Assembly: GCF_901933205.1 (NCBI RefSeq)
Contig: NC_044601.1
Span: forward strand, 34,386,352-34,450,351
From: Camarhynchus parvulus
Taxonomy: Eukaryota > Chordata > Aves > Passeriformes > Thraupidae
Direction of reading: 5' to 3'
DNA: 64,000 bases
The notes under the pieces: generated by a model
What the model was told of the DNA's origin: nothing
The model's database searches: none
What the model saw: only the letters and a program-made list of their open reading frames with translations
Program-made: the position numbers and the translations under genes
Shown: piece by piece, positions 11,966-25,745 of the stretch
Position numbering within the stretch: the first letter of the stretch is position 1
How the letters are laid out: each line of letters begins with the position of its first letter

Positions 11966-13097
11966 GTAAACCAGTCAATTATTTTTCTCAACTAACATTA
12001 TGTATTTTCCATAAGTAATGTATCTTTCCAACTGGAAACTTTTGAAGCTTTTTTTTTCCCCCAAGTGCATTTCGTATATAATATACCTCACTCTAATAAG
12101 AACATTGTTGTCTTCTCTAGAAATATATATGTAGAAGAATATGGATCTCAAGTTTGCTGAATATTTCACTTAAATATTTTCTGAAATCATCTTCTGTCCC
12201 TGCTTACAAAAACCCAGTTGATAGTTCACTTTGAATATGCAGATATTCTGGTGTTTTATCAAAATGGAAATGCCCAAAAATCACTTAAAATATCATATAA
12301 GATGAATAGAAAAGAGACAATATAGCTGATTCTGTAAAAGTCTCATATGTTTTCTAAGGATGATTAATCTGCACTAACTCTTATCATATTACACACATGC
12401 TAAAATGGATGCTTAGACTATAAAGAATTAAGTAGTAATGCCAAGTTTTTCTCATGAAATGATGCCTGGTTTGTTAAAATTTATCATACTGCACACTATT
12501 AGTGGTATATCAGGAATTAGTGTCTAAAAAATGCAAACCAGCAGAAATATACTAAAATCCTTTTCTATGAGCAAACTTCTCGGCCTAATGTACCTCTCTG
12601 TCAATGTATTTTACATAGGATAGAAGACTTTTTCATTGCTTTTAGAAGTTAGATAATTACTCCATATGTCTGAACTTTCCACAGAAAAATATATTACGAA
12701 ATGTATTTGTTGAGCTAGGATGGATTATCGTTCAGTGTAAAATCTATGAGTATATTCACTGATGATGTAGTCAGTGACATTGTTTAGCTGTGGAGTGTCC
12801 CCAGTCAAATTACTGGAGTTATGTGCCAACACAATAACATAAATAAATAAAACCCCCACAGCTATATTCACCTATAGTAATTTTTTATGTGTGATTGAAT
12901 TTGGACTGACAGACACCCACTTCCTCTTTTTCTCCTTTTCCTAGCTCCAATGTCAATGGTATAGAAGTTGCAAACAGTTATTTTTATATAGAAGTTGCAA
13001 ATACTCTTTCTGTTTATCGCTTCAGTGTTAGAAATTTCCACACAGTGCATTTTCACTAATGAAATCTGGTTATCTAACTTAATTGCTTAATAAACTC

Positions 13098-13142
13098 TGT
13101 GTGTGTGGGTGTGTGTGTGAATGTGTGTATGTGCATGTGTGT
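13098..13142. repeat. Imperfect (TG)n microsatellite
   Basis: About 45 bases of alternating TG with interruptions (GGG, GAA, TA, CA). Confidence 0.9.
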
Positions 13143-13767
13143 CCCACAATTAGGAAATGTAACCAAATCAGTTGCATTTGTGGAAAGTGACAAAGTATTA
13201 AAAATGATATTTTCAATTTTTTATTAATTATTTATTTTCAATTATTTTCAATTTTTATTAAAAAGGATATTTTCAAAATATTTTCAAAATTATTAGGCAA
13301 ATTAAATACTGCAATTTGAAAAAGTCAACTATTTAACCCAAGATAATTTATGCATATAAAGATCTGGGCTAAGTGCTAAGGAACAATGAAGCCTGAGGCT
13401 ATATGTTTTTCTAACCACCCTCGTCTTTCTTCAAACATACTCAAGGCACAAAGTATGGTTAATTAACTGATATATTTTCTTTGCTGGAATCACTACTGAA
13501 AATTCTATTAATTTTATTTTTCTCATATCTAAAGCTTGAAGGAAAAAACAATAATTACACACTGTATAGCAACCCAAATGTATTGCAATTGTCTCCTTTA
13601 TTCTCCTTGGTCCATCTTGCACTCGATCAGTGGACAGCAAGCCTGACAGTACACATTATTTGCTAAATAATAATTTGGTTATGTGCTACTTGTTCCTGAC
13701 AGTCTATTTATATTGCATTGATGACCTCTCTCTTATATATACCAAATCAAACATTTTATTTTCACAG

Positions 13768-13836
13768 ATCAAGATGGAAAATGGTACCAAGCTGTAACCC
13801 GCTGGTTGGCAAGTGAAGGTGTTCCTTTCTTATCAG
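13768..13836 (+). other. Weak candidate coding exon (69 bases)
   Basis: The acceptor-like TTTTATTTTCACAG ends at 13767 and a TATCAG/GTGTCAGT donor-like site follows 13836. The length is 69 bases and only one frame is open; it contains QDGKWYQAVTRWLASEGV, a composition more protein-like than nearby random frames. The other two frames hit stops. I do not recognise a family, and no neighbouring exon in matching phase was found. Confidence 0.15.
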
Positions 13837-15390
13837 GTGTCAGTGTATCTACCTGGCGGGAAGACTGGTGTCTCTGAAGTACTGTCTGGGTCTATGAACA
13901 TTGCCAAGGGAAGGAATTAGGACACAGAAGAAAAAATCTACCGTAGCATAGAGTAGAGCCTGAGAAACTTATTAATAATGGAGTGAATTTTGAACAAGAT
14001 ACTTCAGGAAGGTGTGAAGTGTGAAAGGGCAAAACTCTTGTGTTCCATCTACTGTTAAGAATACATGTTAGATCTATTTCCCCTAAACTTTCCAACTGAC
14101 TTTTTTACAAGCTTGGCTCCAAAACCTAGTTTAGCATAGCACATAAGCACATGTTTTTGTTTTAAACTTATGATATTTAGACACTGAACTGATGTGACAG
14201 TTTGAACCAATATGAAAGAGAGAACAAGAGTGTGTATTATGATAATAGAAAGAATTTCTTAAACAAAAGTGTAAAAACGTTCACTAGGCAAAAACCTATT
14301 GGTTAATTTGGCTGGCTATGCCACTTGTATCCACGTCAGGTGTGAATGGTGAATTAAGAAGAAAGAAACCTGACAAATGTACTATATATTCAGTTTCTAC
14401 AATTTTAATGTGTTGAGCTCCGGCTGTTGTTAAATCTATTCAAATCAGAAAGAAAAAGAAAAAACAAACAAATGAGAAAAATATATGAATTATTGTTCAG
14501 TTAAGGAAAATAATGGCCTAATATTGGTGGTCCTTATGAAAACAGCTTACTCTTTTTCATTTCAGTAGCTATAATGCATAATTAACAGTCTTGCAAATAG
14601 ACTGTAGGTTGATCAGGTAGTGGAATTCAATAGTTATTGCTCTGAGAATAATTCTGTGGGTTGGTGTTTAAGATTATGGGTTGAACATGAGCTATGAATG
14701 TTTTCCTGTGTACTATAAACCCTCAGCATGTCTTTTCCCTGCCCCCTCCTACTCCTCTTGACATCTCACAAGAAAGCTGCCTAATTTAGCATAGCATAAA
14801 ATAAACTCTATAAATGTGAACCTGGTTGGAAAGAGTATTTCAATTATATTCTACTTGCTGACATTTACAATTAAAAGCAATGAGTATCTTCTCTGAATAA
14901 TCACTCTGACAGACTGGGATTTCAGGAAAGTATTAACAGAGTAGAAAATGAATAGGTAAAACATAAATCTCAGCATGTAAAATGATAACTTTTACTTCCA
15001 GAGCTCAGATTGTTATGATATATATACACATAAAGACCTGTATTAACAAGGAAGGATTTGTTTTGAAAAACATCTCTTATGCACACAGCTGTGGATTTCA
15101 TTACATGTTGTTTATCTTGGTTTATTGTAAATCCTCAGAAAATGACAGTGCTTCAGGATAAGTTGAACAATTGTACTTAATTGCCCAGAGACTGTTGTGT
15201 TGGAGTAGTTCAGTTTCTCTAAAAGACTAGATGGTCAGGGAATACAGACCTGAGGTGAGGAAAAAAGTCTTTGGTATCTCTGGGATGCCTGAAAGGACTC
15301 TTCCTTGGCTTCCCACGGAGAGGAATAGGTAAAGACAGTAATGATTTACCTTTCATGTAAGTAAAACACTCTCCTTTTTTTTTCCCCCAG

Positions 15391-15570
15391 TGTTCAGCAG
15401 ATGCTGTGTAGGGAAGACTAATGCTGTGCTTGACTCAGGATTTCATTCGACCACAATCAACCTTGGATGTGCGAGGAGGAGTGATTGAAGCTAAATATCT
15501 CTTAGTTCCCTTTACCTGTGTGTGTAAATTCCTATATAAAAACAATTAAAATTTTTGCTGTCTTGAAAAT
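15391..15570 (+). other. Weak candidate terminal exon (possible noncoding transcript)
   Basis: A very strong acceptor-like tract (CTCTCCTTTTTTTTTCCCCCAG) ends at 15390. An ATTAAA poly(A)-signal variant lies at 15545-15550. One frame stays open for about 32 codons to a TGA at about 15485, ending in NLGCARRSD. This fits a last exon, but also chance. Confidence 0.12.
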
Positions 15571-18500
15571 ATAGTTTGCATCACTGTACTCAACTCAGTG
15601 TTTTATCATCTCATACTAAAATGGCTAGAACAGGCAGAATCGTGGAAGAAAACAGCACTCTGGGAGGTTTCTGATGGGAAAAAAAATCTGGTTGCAGGTG
15701 AAAGTGAAGGATGCTGCTTCTGAGAACAAGGAATAACCTTCACAGAGTTTTTTTGAATAGGAAAACCATAAAACTGTGAGAACAGAAGGCAAAACTTGAG
15801 GAAAAGAAGATTTTTTAATGGGTTATTTTATTCCCTATTCTTGTTATTTTTTGTGTTTTGATGAAATACATGCATAGAGATTGGAACCATTTTGATGTTC
15901 TTTAGATATCTATCTTTAAATAAGTAGGACAGTTTCATCAAAAGGCTCTTCCTCCTCTGTGGTCCCCTGACATAATCGTCCTGCATACTGTATGCCAATA
16001 ATAAAATTGGAATTTTTAATTTAGCTAGTAAGTGAAAGCTGCATCTGTTACAAAATGACCAGTTGAAAAACTAAATTTCCCCAAAGAAAAAAACCCTACA
16101 GTTAAAAGCCCTAGCTTCCAGCTGTCTCTCAAAGACAGAATAGCACAACATGAAATAAGATCCCAAGGTAGGACAGTTTCCTGTGTGTCACACAAAACAA
16201 AACAAAAATCAAACCCAAAACAAAAAAAATTACCTTTCAAACTATTTATCAAATCTGAGTTTCACATGCTGATTTTAGTTGTTATTGACACTTAGATAGT
16301 TAATACAACATTTTATGTAACTTGAAATATTTCAAGTAAATAAAATTGCTTGATGGTTAGAATCCTGAGCTTCAACAAACGTGTATCACTGAGTTCTGGT
16401 TCAATACACCATTCACTATCCATCTAGCATATTTTCTTCTGAAGACAAGTGGAAATGGACTGGCCAGATGAATGATGATTCTTGTCAAGGTTTTGCCTTA
16501 GTCAGTACAATCACGGGACAAAATATAGAAATAATTTATTGTGCAGAAGCTGAAGCCCCAGTTCCTCCTTTCAAGGCTGTGCTAAGCAGCAAGACCGGAG
16601 ATGTGGTCTACATGACTGCTCTGTAAATATTCTGTTTCCCGTACAAGTGGCACAGTTGCAACAAGGCAAGTGAATACTGCAAAGACAAAGCTCCCCTTTG
16701 GCCTGATTGTAGCTTGCTATTTTCCTTGGTGGTGAAAGATATGGCCTTGAATGTCCTTGGGCCAGGAAGAGTGCTGAGCACAAGATATTCACCTCTGACT
16801 CAGTTCTTTAGCTGCTGTGTATGTACTGCTTTTTTCTTCATATCTGCTTTAAAATACAGCAACTACCTAAAAATTTAATAAATAAATAATAACAAAAGTC
16901 TGATCCAAAGGCTGGGTCTTTAGTGTCAAGAGAGCACTGGCAATGAAATTTTTAGTTTTTGCTTGGAGATGTGCATGAGGTATAAGCTGATCTAGTCTGT
17001 AATGGGTATCCTCAAAAGCACAAAAATAAAAGGGGTGGATTTTTATGTGAAACATTGTGATGTATTACATCTATTAAATGTTGTATAAAATGCTTGCATA
17101 TACCTTAAATTGGTATCTCCAATGTTATATAAGTCCAACGGCCATTTTGGGGGTGATTTGGATTTAAATGCAAGTACTTCAGTTTTGCCCAAGGCCAGCT
17201 TTATGTACTTCAGTCACAAATGGGACATTTTCACCAACTAGCCTTTAAGGGCATGCTCCCTTCTTCTGGAATAGAATTAGATTATTGCTATTATGATGCT
17301 AATTCTGCAGCTCTCTCAAGGTGCTAAGATCTGCATACCATCCATATGTTCTGTTGTGTTCCTAAAATTCACCACAAACCCTTCAAACTGTGGCTACTGA
17401 CATAACTGCTATTGTTCTTACCTTTTGCAAGACACTACATAGTAAGATTTTTTACAGATTCGAGCCTGTAGTCTAGCACTTCTCTTTTGTCAAGTACATA
17501 AATGTGATATTTAAAAACAGAAAGGGAAGAGTGAGAATCTGATGAACTCCTACACCTTATTAGATGGCTTTAAAGTCAGATAATTTGAAGACTTTCTAGA
17601 GGATTTCAGAATGCTTCACTGAATTACTGTCAATACACCTGTGCAATAAGCTCACGAAACAGAATTGTCACAATACTAACAATGTTGTTAGAAAGGAGAC
17701 ATTTGACTAAAAGCTGATGTGATTGCCAATTTCTTTAATGGGCATTCTTAATGAATTTTATCAGAAGACTGATTCGCATAGAACACGGACAATTACCTTT
17801 GCCCACATTTAATATACCACAATTGCCACATTAGCCTTGGTTTCATTACTTCTTAAAAGTCCTTTTCTTCCAAAGTGTATTGTGCAGTACTATAATACCC
17901 TAAGCATTATATACAGATAAAAAGTCACTTTTTAATTGCTCATGTTTCCCAAATTATGATATACATAAAAAAAGAAGATGAGTATTCAATACAAAATGTC
18001 TTAAGCAGCTGAAAAAAGAAGAGATTTAAACCTCCTTTGAAACTTGGGTTGAAACAAACATACAGAGATGTAATTTCTTGATCCTTTCAATGACTAGATA
18101 ATAAAATTCAGTAGAATTTATAGCTAAATCCTGTTGTATTTAAACACCAGTGAAAATTTATATCAGGTTAAGGTTGTGACGACACATTGTTTCAATTTTT
18201 TTCTTTCTTAAACATATTGACACTGTCCTGTGTAGGACTGTTCAAAAACACAGCAGGAAGTTCTCTAAGTCAAACAAATTATTTTGTTTTTAGAAAGTCC
18301 TCTTAAAAATTCCTTTTATTTTTCTTTGAGTTTTTTTTTCCCTTTGTTTCTGTCTTTCACCTTCCATTGAGACTTAACGTATCAATTTAATTCTGAAATA
18401 TTTACTTCTGGAAGGTTGAAAATTTAATCTTTCCCTATAAGGGAAAGCAGACATATGGATCTATCTCTTATTAACACTAATAAGTGCTGCTACCCTCATA

Positions 18501-19299
18501 TGGTACACAAACATGCCACATCCTCTCTAGTCCTGAGCAGGCCTCAGCAAGCAATGTAACTGTAATTGTATGTAGTAATCTTTGCTGAGTTGTGCAGGGA
18601 ACTGCACCTCGGCACTTCTACATCTGTCACACAAGCTGAATTCTCAATATGTATGAACTCTCTACAGGCAGCTGAAATATGAAGGCTATTTTTCTAGATA
18701 TATTGACTATGGAGTCTATTTAAAAGCCTAAGACTATTTGTTCCATTATTTTAATCAACTAAAATTTATGAGTTGATTGATTTTTGCAGACTGGAATAGC
18801 GTTTTGTCTGTTTCAAGTAGGAGGTGACACGAACTTATGCGGAAACAGTAACAGACAGACATTGCAGAGAATTAAAATGGAAGCTACTGAAAAATATCAA
18901 ATCGTTAAAATCAAAACTTTTTTCCTGTGAAATCATGAATAAATATCTTGAGAACATTTTTTTTCAAAGATTCAGAATTTTCACCACCTTGTTTAATCTT
19001 TTCAGAAAGTTGTTTCTCCTCGAGCAGCACAAACAGCAAAACACAACAACTTTGCAGAAATACCTGACAATTGAGCTAAGGATAATATTGTTAAAATTGT
19101 CTTGACGTAGCTATTCTGAGTTACCGTGACGTATTACAGTCAAGTGAAAAAAGTGTTTATTCTTTAGAATGTTGATCCTGTGGCAGGCTATTTAAACTTT
19201 TAATTATGTATATTTCAGAAGCTTTTATTGATGATGTGTTCAGACAATGTCCTTTAGGCATATACAGCCACTAGTACCAATAAAATGCCACAGGCTGTT

Positions 19300-19575
19300 T
19301 CAAAGAATCAGTGTCTGGGGTTGGAAGAGACTTCTGGAGGTCATTTGGTTCCACTCTCCTGCTCAAGTACGTCCATCCAGGACCATGCACAGATGGCTCT
19401 GGAAAATCTCTGAGAATCTCTAAGATGGAGGCTCCAACTCTGAGCAACTTCTGCCAGTTACACCCCACCCTCACAGTAAAAAAGTGTTTCCTGGTGTTCT
19501 GGAGGAAAATCCTGTTTTTTAGCTTATGCCACTGCTATTGCCTGTCACTGTACACATCAGAAAAAGCCTCACAAG
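19300..19575 (-). mobile_element. CR1 LINE 3' fragment
   Basis: The plus strand shows the reverse complement of a CR1 3' end: AAGAATCAGTGTCTGGGGTT at the start, then GGAAGAGACTTCTGGAGGTC, and the CCCTCACAGTAAAAAAGTGT stretch. The LINE sense strand is minus and the copy is truncated well before the coding region. It is diverged and shows no clear flanking duplication, which is usual for CR1. The 112-codon plus-strand frame and 67-codon minus-strand frame that overlap it are by-products. Confidence 0.85.
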
Positions 19576-22500
19576 CTCTAATAAAAATAAGGCTAGAATC
19601 AGACCATGATTCACATAGACAAACAGGGACACCCAGGAACAATATTTAGTTTTCTGAAGGTATGATAACCAAAAGAGTTTTGCTAACTGAATTTTAGTAG
19701 AATAAACAACCTGTTTTGCAGGAAAAGGAGAAGAAAGGATTCTGTGTTTGTCAAGTATGATGCACAGGTTGCCAGTACAGGCTGAGTGAACTACAAACAA
19801 AAATTTAAATGTGAGAATATGCTTTAAAAAAATATTTGGAAAGAACATGATTCTATCAAGGGAGATGTGGTGGATTTTACTGAAAGCCAGCCTTGAAAGT
19901 GTAAATTTCCCCCTGAATTCTAATAAAAGACAGTCTGCTTGAGATCACTGACATCAAAAACATAACAACCTCCCCCCGCCAAAAAAAAGCCAACAACAAA
20001 CAGCTGAGAGACAAAGACTTGATTTGACTAATTTAGGCCCTTTCACTCAACACAAGACTATTGAGAATTTCCCAAGTAAAAAATTCATATATTTCAAGAC
20101 TTGTTTTTTGTTAATTAGCAGTGTTTTGACACAGTGTACAGTAGATCGGGAACCGAATGTGATAAAAAAAAGTCCATGTGAAATAAAAGCTGTTACATAC
20201 TATTAAACATAAATTATTTATATTTAGCGCAAGTAACTTTCACATTCTTCCTTATGGAATGACGCTGACACCAGAAACTGCCTGCCAGATAAACTGTGTC
20301 TGAATGAATTGAAAAATCTGAAAAAATATTCAAATAGTGATCTTCTATGAACGACAGCAATATGGACAATGTTACGCATGTGGATATCACATATCCAATA
20401 ATTCAAGGCAAAAGTAAAACGCATGATCATGGCACAAGAAAAATCCTTATAGGAAATGTTACTGTACCTGCTTCCCTGAAATGAAGTCACTTTAAAAATT
20501 ACAGTATAAGGGAATTGTGTATTCTCTATTTTTGCTGTTTATGACTCTCTTATCAACATCTGATGCTCACCTGCAATGTAGTCAGTATGAGTATTGATGT
20601 TTACAGTGAAGTATAAGTTCCATGAATGAAAGTTAGTTCCATGAATGAAAGTTATATTTTGTTCCCATTTATCCTAAATACAATAGGTCTAAAAATAATG
20701 CAGCACCAGTGTACAAGGTAGAAAAGCCAGATTTTAATCTGTATTTTGAGCAAATGATGGAATGACACTTGAAAAGCATATGGTCAAGTTATGGATATAT
20801 TCTTGAAGAGAAGCCTGAGAAGCTTTAACAGCAAGAAGCTATTGTCCCTGGAGATTTATTGTGAAGATCTGAATGTACACATGCAGTCACGGCTAAGTAA
20901 AAATCTCACTGTATTGAAGGCTTTGAACTATCACCTGATAAAAGTGACAATGCATGCAAGTGAGGCAATGTCTCTCCGCTGTAGCATAGGTGCATGAATT
21001 GTGTCCGGTGTCACACTCTTAGATAGTCATGTCCTATGAGGAAAGAGTTGTATTATTTCTCTAAAATTCAAAAAAAGGAAAAAGAGGAGAACATATTTTA
21101 TCAGTTTTACTAAGAAAATATTGGACAGATGGTAAATCAAACTAAATGTACTGAGCATTTTAGAATACACTTTGAAAAGTTAGTCTATGAAAAAATGTAT
21201 GTATGATGCATTCAGCATTTTTTAAGGTTATGTTTAAGCTATACTATATCTAGAAAATATATTTATAATTTTTCTTGCTCACGTTAATGAGTTAATATAT
21301 ATATATACATTTTTGCCTTTGTTAGACAAGCCGAATATTCTGCATTGATGCCCCTTCATGAATGAATGATGTAAGGTTTCTATCTGGCTTTTGGTTCATA
21401 AACCCAGCAAACTAGTGTCTCTAATGATAACTGAGTTACCATCTTGGTATTGACTTTGAACACAAGCCACAGTCTTTGCAGTCCTCAAACATTTTCCACT
21501 CCAAATATAGCCTTTGTTCATAAGTTTTTTAGTTGCACACCTAAGAAGTTTTTCATTTATAGGCTGGGAACATGAAGAATATCAATACCAAATGTCTTTC
21601 AAGAAGTTCAAATTTAGATATGCAGAATTAGTATTATCCCTGTGGTTAGAATCTAGAACTGTCTGGAATTTCTGCTAAGACCAGCGGAGGTAATTAGTGG
21701 GGTGTTTTCAGTAATGACCGAAGAATCAAGTAAAGTTAGAAAAAACGATGTCTTTGAATTTGTTCAGGAAAACATACACTTCAAAGAGAAGATTAAAAAG
21801 GATAGAAAAAGGCTGAACTATTTTTAGGGCTGTTTCTTTGTGGGAGGTTCTTTGTCTGTCAGCCAGCTTCCTTGCTGAATGACAGCTTTTGCTGGAATAA
21901 GTGATAAGGAAGACTAATTTTTTTTCTCATTGAGCCAGATGACAAAGCCACAAAGGATGCAAGTGGTCTTAACTGCAAAGTTTCAAAGAAAACCTTTTCT
22001 GCTTTACTAAATTGAATGTGTATTGGATATCTACAGTTTTCAGAACCTTGTCTTTAAAAACACTTATCAAGAAGCGTGTTTGACTTGAACTATATCTGGG
22101 TAGTATCCATATCTCATTATTGCCTATTTACTGTAAACAATCAAGTAGGAAACCAGAATCACTTTCATGAATGTAAAAAAGAAATTCAGATGAAATACAA
22201 CCATAGACAAAAGAGACTTGTTTTTAAATTCCAGTGAATATTTAGGGTGATATTTATTATCCCTCAAAGGTTTACTGTATTGATAAAAGAACAATCCATG
22301 ACTCTGCTACAGGTTATGGCAGTTTGAATACCATATTTGGTCACATTTAAAAGATATGATAAAAAATCATTATTTAATAGAATTTACAGATTCTCTTTTC
22401 ACAGCAACTGCACATTAGTTAGAATGGCAGTTTAAATGCTGAAAGCTGAAAAAAGTATTTCCAGTACAGTAATTAAAGCTAGAATGTTATTCAGCAAATT

Positions 22501-22604
22501 TGAACAAAACCAAATGGACAGCTTGTTATCTTTCTCCATAAGTATAAATGTGTATCTATATAGGTATATTTAGATATATACACACACACATATGTATTTG
22601 ATAT
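19576..22604. other. Unique AT-rich DNA
   Basis: No gene or interspersed repeat was recognised. A 19-base tandem duplication lies at 20616-20653 and a short (TA)n run near 21293-21307. Open frames under 110 codons have no recognisable domains. Confidence 0.55.
20616..20653. repeat. 19-bp perfect tandem duplication
   Basis: AGTTCCATGAATGAAAGTT occurs twice head to tail with no mismatch, consistent with recent slippage or duplication. Confidence 0.95.
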
Positions 22605-23125
22605 TGTCATGGTTTAAGCTACTCACTCAAACCCCCTTCTCTCTACCCCACCCTGGTGGAACGGGGAGGAGATTAAAAGTAAAATTTGTCTGTTGAGATA
22701 AGAACAGTTTATTAATAGAAAATAAAGTAAAATATAGTAATAATATCAAATGATAATAACACTGATTACAAAACAGGAAGACCAAGTGATGCTCAGTGCA
22801 TTTGCTCACCACCTGCTGACTGATGCCAGACCCCCACCCAGTGAACACAGATCAGTCTCTCTTCCCAATAAATCCCCCAATTTATATACTGGACAGGATG
22901 TGGTATGGAACATCCCTTTGGTCAGTTTCGGTCATCTGTCCCAGCTGTGCTCCCTCCCAATTTCTTTTGTGTACTCCTCACTAGCAGAGCATGAGAGAAA
23001 AGTCCAGGATAAACCCAACTTAGAAAAACCCAAAATGGTGTTATAAACACCATTCCCACTCTGAATACACAACATGGCAGTGTAATAGCTACTGAGAAGA
23101 AATTAACTCTACCCTAGATGAAACC

Positions 23126-23126
<1 letters not shown>
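22605..23126 (-). mobile_element. Solo LTR, avian ERVL type
   Basis: The plus strand starts TGTCATGGTTTAAGCTACTC and ends TACCCTAGATGAAACCA, matching the termini of the LTR at 5408-5999. The minus strand is retroviral sense: AATAAA (complement of 22708-22713) is followed by CTGTTCTTATCTCAACAG, the usual R-U5 start of this family. The CA end abuts a (TA)n run, which hides any target duplication; GATAT just before the element against TATAT after it would be a 4-of-5 match. No proviral interior is attached. Confidence 0.82.

Positions 23127-23152
<26 letters not shown>
23127..23152. repeat. (TA)n microsatellite at an LTR edge
   Basis: Thirteen TA units directly follow the LTR terminus. A TATATACACACACACATATG run lies just before the other end (about 22575-22593), so the LTR seems to have inserted into or beside an alternating TA/CA repeat. 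Confidence 0.95.
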
Positions 23153-23156
<4 letters not shown>

Positions 23157-24309
23157 CATATAGAATATAGAAAAGCAGTATCAAAGCTTTTGTAGTACCA
23201 AAGTAGAGTGAGCAGAAGTTCTTGGCTCAATCATTATCGATTTTTCCATACTTTCTACTTTGGATTATAACATTTTGCTAAAAAACTGGGAGAAGGGATA
23301 TCATTATGTGCCTAGCTTGCTTAGTACTGTTTATGTAAAAAATTGCTATTTCTCTATGAAACCATTCTCTGATGATGCATTATACGTTTTATTTGGCGTA
23401 CTTAAAATTTCTGTTTTGCTATTTGGCTTCTCATGTCTTATCAGCTACCAGAGTATCTTCTCTTTCATACAATACTTCAAAATTTTCAACATCTTACAGA
23501 AATTGAGATGCTCTCCAAACTGAGAGGTTCTTTGATACTTAAAATAAGCAATGCTAAAATGAAGTCCTTTTGATATACTGATAGAAATTATTTTCCCCCA
23601 CTGAAAATGAAAAATGAGAGTCTACTAACACTGATTATTTCCATGACATGAGTTCATCACTTTTCTTGGATAATCAAATCAAAATTCATCATATAAAATG
23701 ACTATTCTTTTTCATGTGGCAACGATCCCATTTTCCTTTCTAATTACTGTCTTAATTTCTCCAAGCTGTGCATGAAACTATAAAAAAAATTCTTTTCCCC
23801 CTGATAAAAATTCTTAGAACAGGAAACTTATTGCATGAATAAATTTGTATGCATACTTCGTAGAGGAACCATCTCATTTAAGGTGGACAGGAATTTTATC
23901 AGGTCCTAATAGGTAAAAAATAATCTATAAACATTTTATGATGACTCAAAGATAAATTACATACATATGAATTCAGAACATAAGTGATTTTAAAATAAAC
24001 AATTGATAGATGAAGAATTAGAAAATTCATATTTTATGAGACTCTATTGACAATTTAAAAAGTCAGGTTTGACTATTTCTTTTATACGAGATGATGACTT
24101 CCATTCCCTCTACAGCCAATTGTTACAGAGGAAATCAGGGTTGTAGTTAAGAAGGAAACACATCTGCTCTGTTGTTAGAGCCTAAATTCCTCAATCCACC
24201 TGGGGAGGAGTATCTACTCCATGCAGTGTGTAACGTAAATTAGGCTTGTTATGGCATGAAAAAGAAAAGCCAAAAAAAAGGAGCATGAGAAAAAAAAAAA
24301 TCACCTTTT
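23153..24309. other. Unique AT-rich DNA
   Basis: No repeat family or gene was recognised. An open frame of 87 codons at 23260-23523 is hydrophobic and without known motifs. Confidence 0.55.
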
Positions 24310-24800
24310 TGAGAATTATAGACTCAATTATGTTGGCAGAGACCTCTGAGATCATCAAGTCTGACCTGTGACAAAACACCACCTTGTCAACTAGACCATG
24401 ACACTGAGTGCCGCATCCAGTCTTTCCTTAAACACTTTCGGGAATGGTGGCACTTCCATCCCCATGGCAGTTCATTACAATGCCCAATCACCCTTTATGG
24501 GAAGAAGTTCTTTCTGATGTCCAACTTAAACATCCACTGGTGCAGCTTAAGACCATGTCCTCCTGTCCTGTCACAGGTTGCCTGTCAGTGAGAAGAGACT
24601 GACCCTCACCTGGCTTCACCCTCCTTTCAGGCAGCTGTAGAGAGTGATCAGGTCACCCCTGAGCCTCCTTTTCTCCAGGCCAAGCACCCCTGGCTCCCTC
24701 AGCTGCTAGTCGTCAGATGTGCTCTAGATCCTTCACCAGTTTCATTGCCCTTCTCTGGACCCACTCCAACACCTCAATGTCCCTCCTGAAGGATGATTCC
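24310..24800 (-). mobile_element. CR1 LINE 3' fragment
   Basis: The reverse complement of a CR1 3' end is clear over about 490 bases: AGACCTCTGAGATCATCAAG near the 3' tail, then the CTTCCATCCCCATGGCAG, GGGAAGAAGTTCTTTCTGATG and TTCTCTGGACCCACTCCAACACC blocks. Sense is minus, the 5' end is truncated near 24800, and reading frames are broken. This subtype differs from the copy at 42279-42870. Confidence 0.9.
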
Positions 24801-25739
24801 TCTTTCCATTTACTGAGACAATAACAATGGCTAGATTATTATTTAGCTCTTAAGTGCTAAAGCATTCTTCTATTTATCTGTAAGAAGGCTGTACATCAAT
24901 ATAAGTTTTGGAGTTGTGCCTGGCTGACCCTCACAGCTTTTATCCTGGCAGTCTCATAGCTGACTTCTGTAGTGATAGACATTTTTTGTACAGGAGGCTG
25001 GAGACTCAGCATTCAAAGAGGTGAAATCAGTGAAAAAAAAGCCTCCGCTCCCTTCATGAGCTCACCTATTTTTTTTCTGTGCAAGTTTGAGTAAAAGTCT
25101 CCAACCTTTTATTTTTAAGCTCCTCAAATAATATTTAGAAAGCTGTGTTTGAGAATTCAAACATTAATTTCTTATGGAGGGAGAATATAACCACTCTACC
25201 TTGATAATTTTTGAAATAGGGCACTGGGCAGGATATGGCAGACGATGGCAGGAAAGAAAATTAGAATTAAACAAATGTTCTATACTTTGATCCTTTTTTT
25301 GTACTTATATTCAGTTACACAAATGCACATACATGTTTCCATGTGCAACTGTGAATTTTTTGGTTTTTTTTGCAATGCATTTGTGTTTATTAGTGTCTTA
25401 TATTTTCATGGCAGCTCTGTGTCAGGCTCTACAGAAAATTGTATTTTACAACATTTAGCATATATAGAGAAAAAACTGTTAGAGGAAGTTAACAAGGTGT
25501 CCACAATGAAAAGAGGAATTAAAATAACTTTTAGCAAGCATAAAAAAAAATACTATTGAGAAAGATTTTTTTGGGAGTGGGAAATGTGGCTTCAGAAGAG
25601 ACAAAAGCAAATGCAAATGAGAGAGCAGTGGCCATTTATGTAAAGTTGCAGTAGCCCTGAACAAACAAGAATACTTGCAACAAAAATTACAGAGATGACA
25701 AACCAGGAGGTTTTGATCCCTGAAGCGTCTATGAATGGG
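24801..25739. other. Unique AT-rich DNA
   Basis: No repeat family was recognised. A 104-codon plus-strand frame (25245-25559) has no recognisable domain and is treated as chance. Confidence 0.5.
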
Positions 25740-25745
25740 TAGAGC

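Larger units (their letters stand above)
10132..19299. other. Long unique AT-rich stretch
   Basis: No interspersed repeat was recognised over about 9 kb. It holds a (TG)n-like microsatellite (13098-13142), a TTTTCAATT-type low-complexity patch (about 13213-13300), an 18-base perfect palindrome ACTTGAAATATTTCAAGT at 16320-16337, and three weak exon-like stretches listed separately. Open frames are under 80 codons and look random, except one of 93 codons at 18824-19105 with no recognisable domain. Confidence 0.55.
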
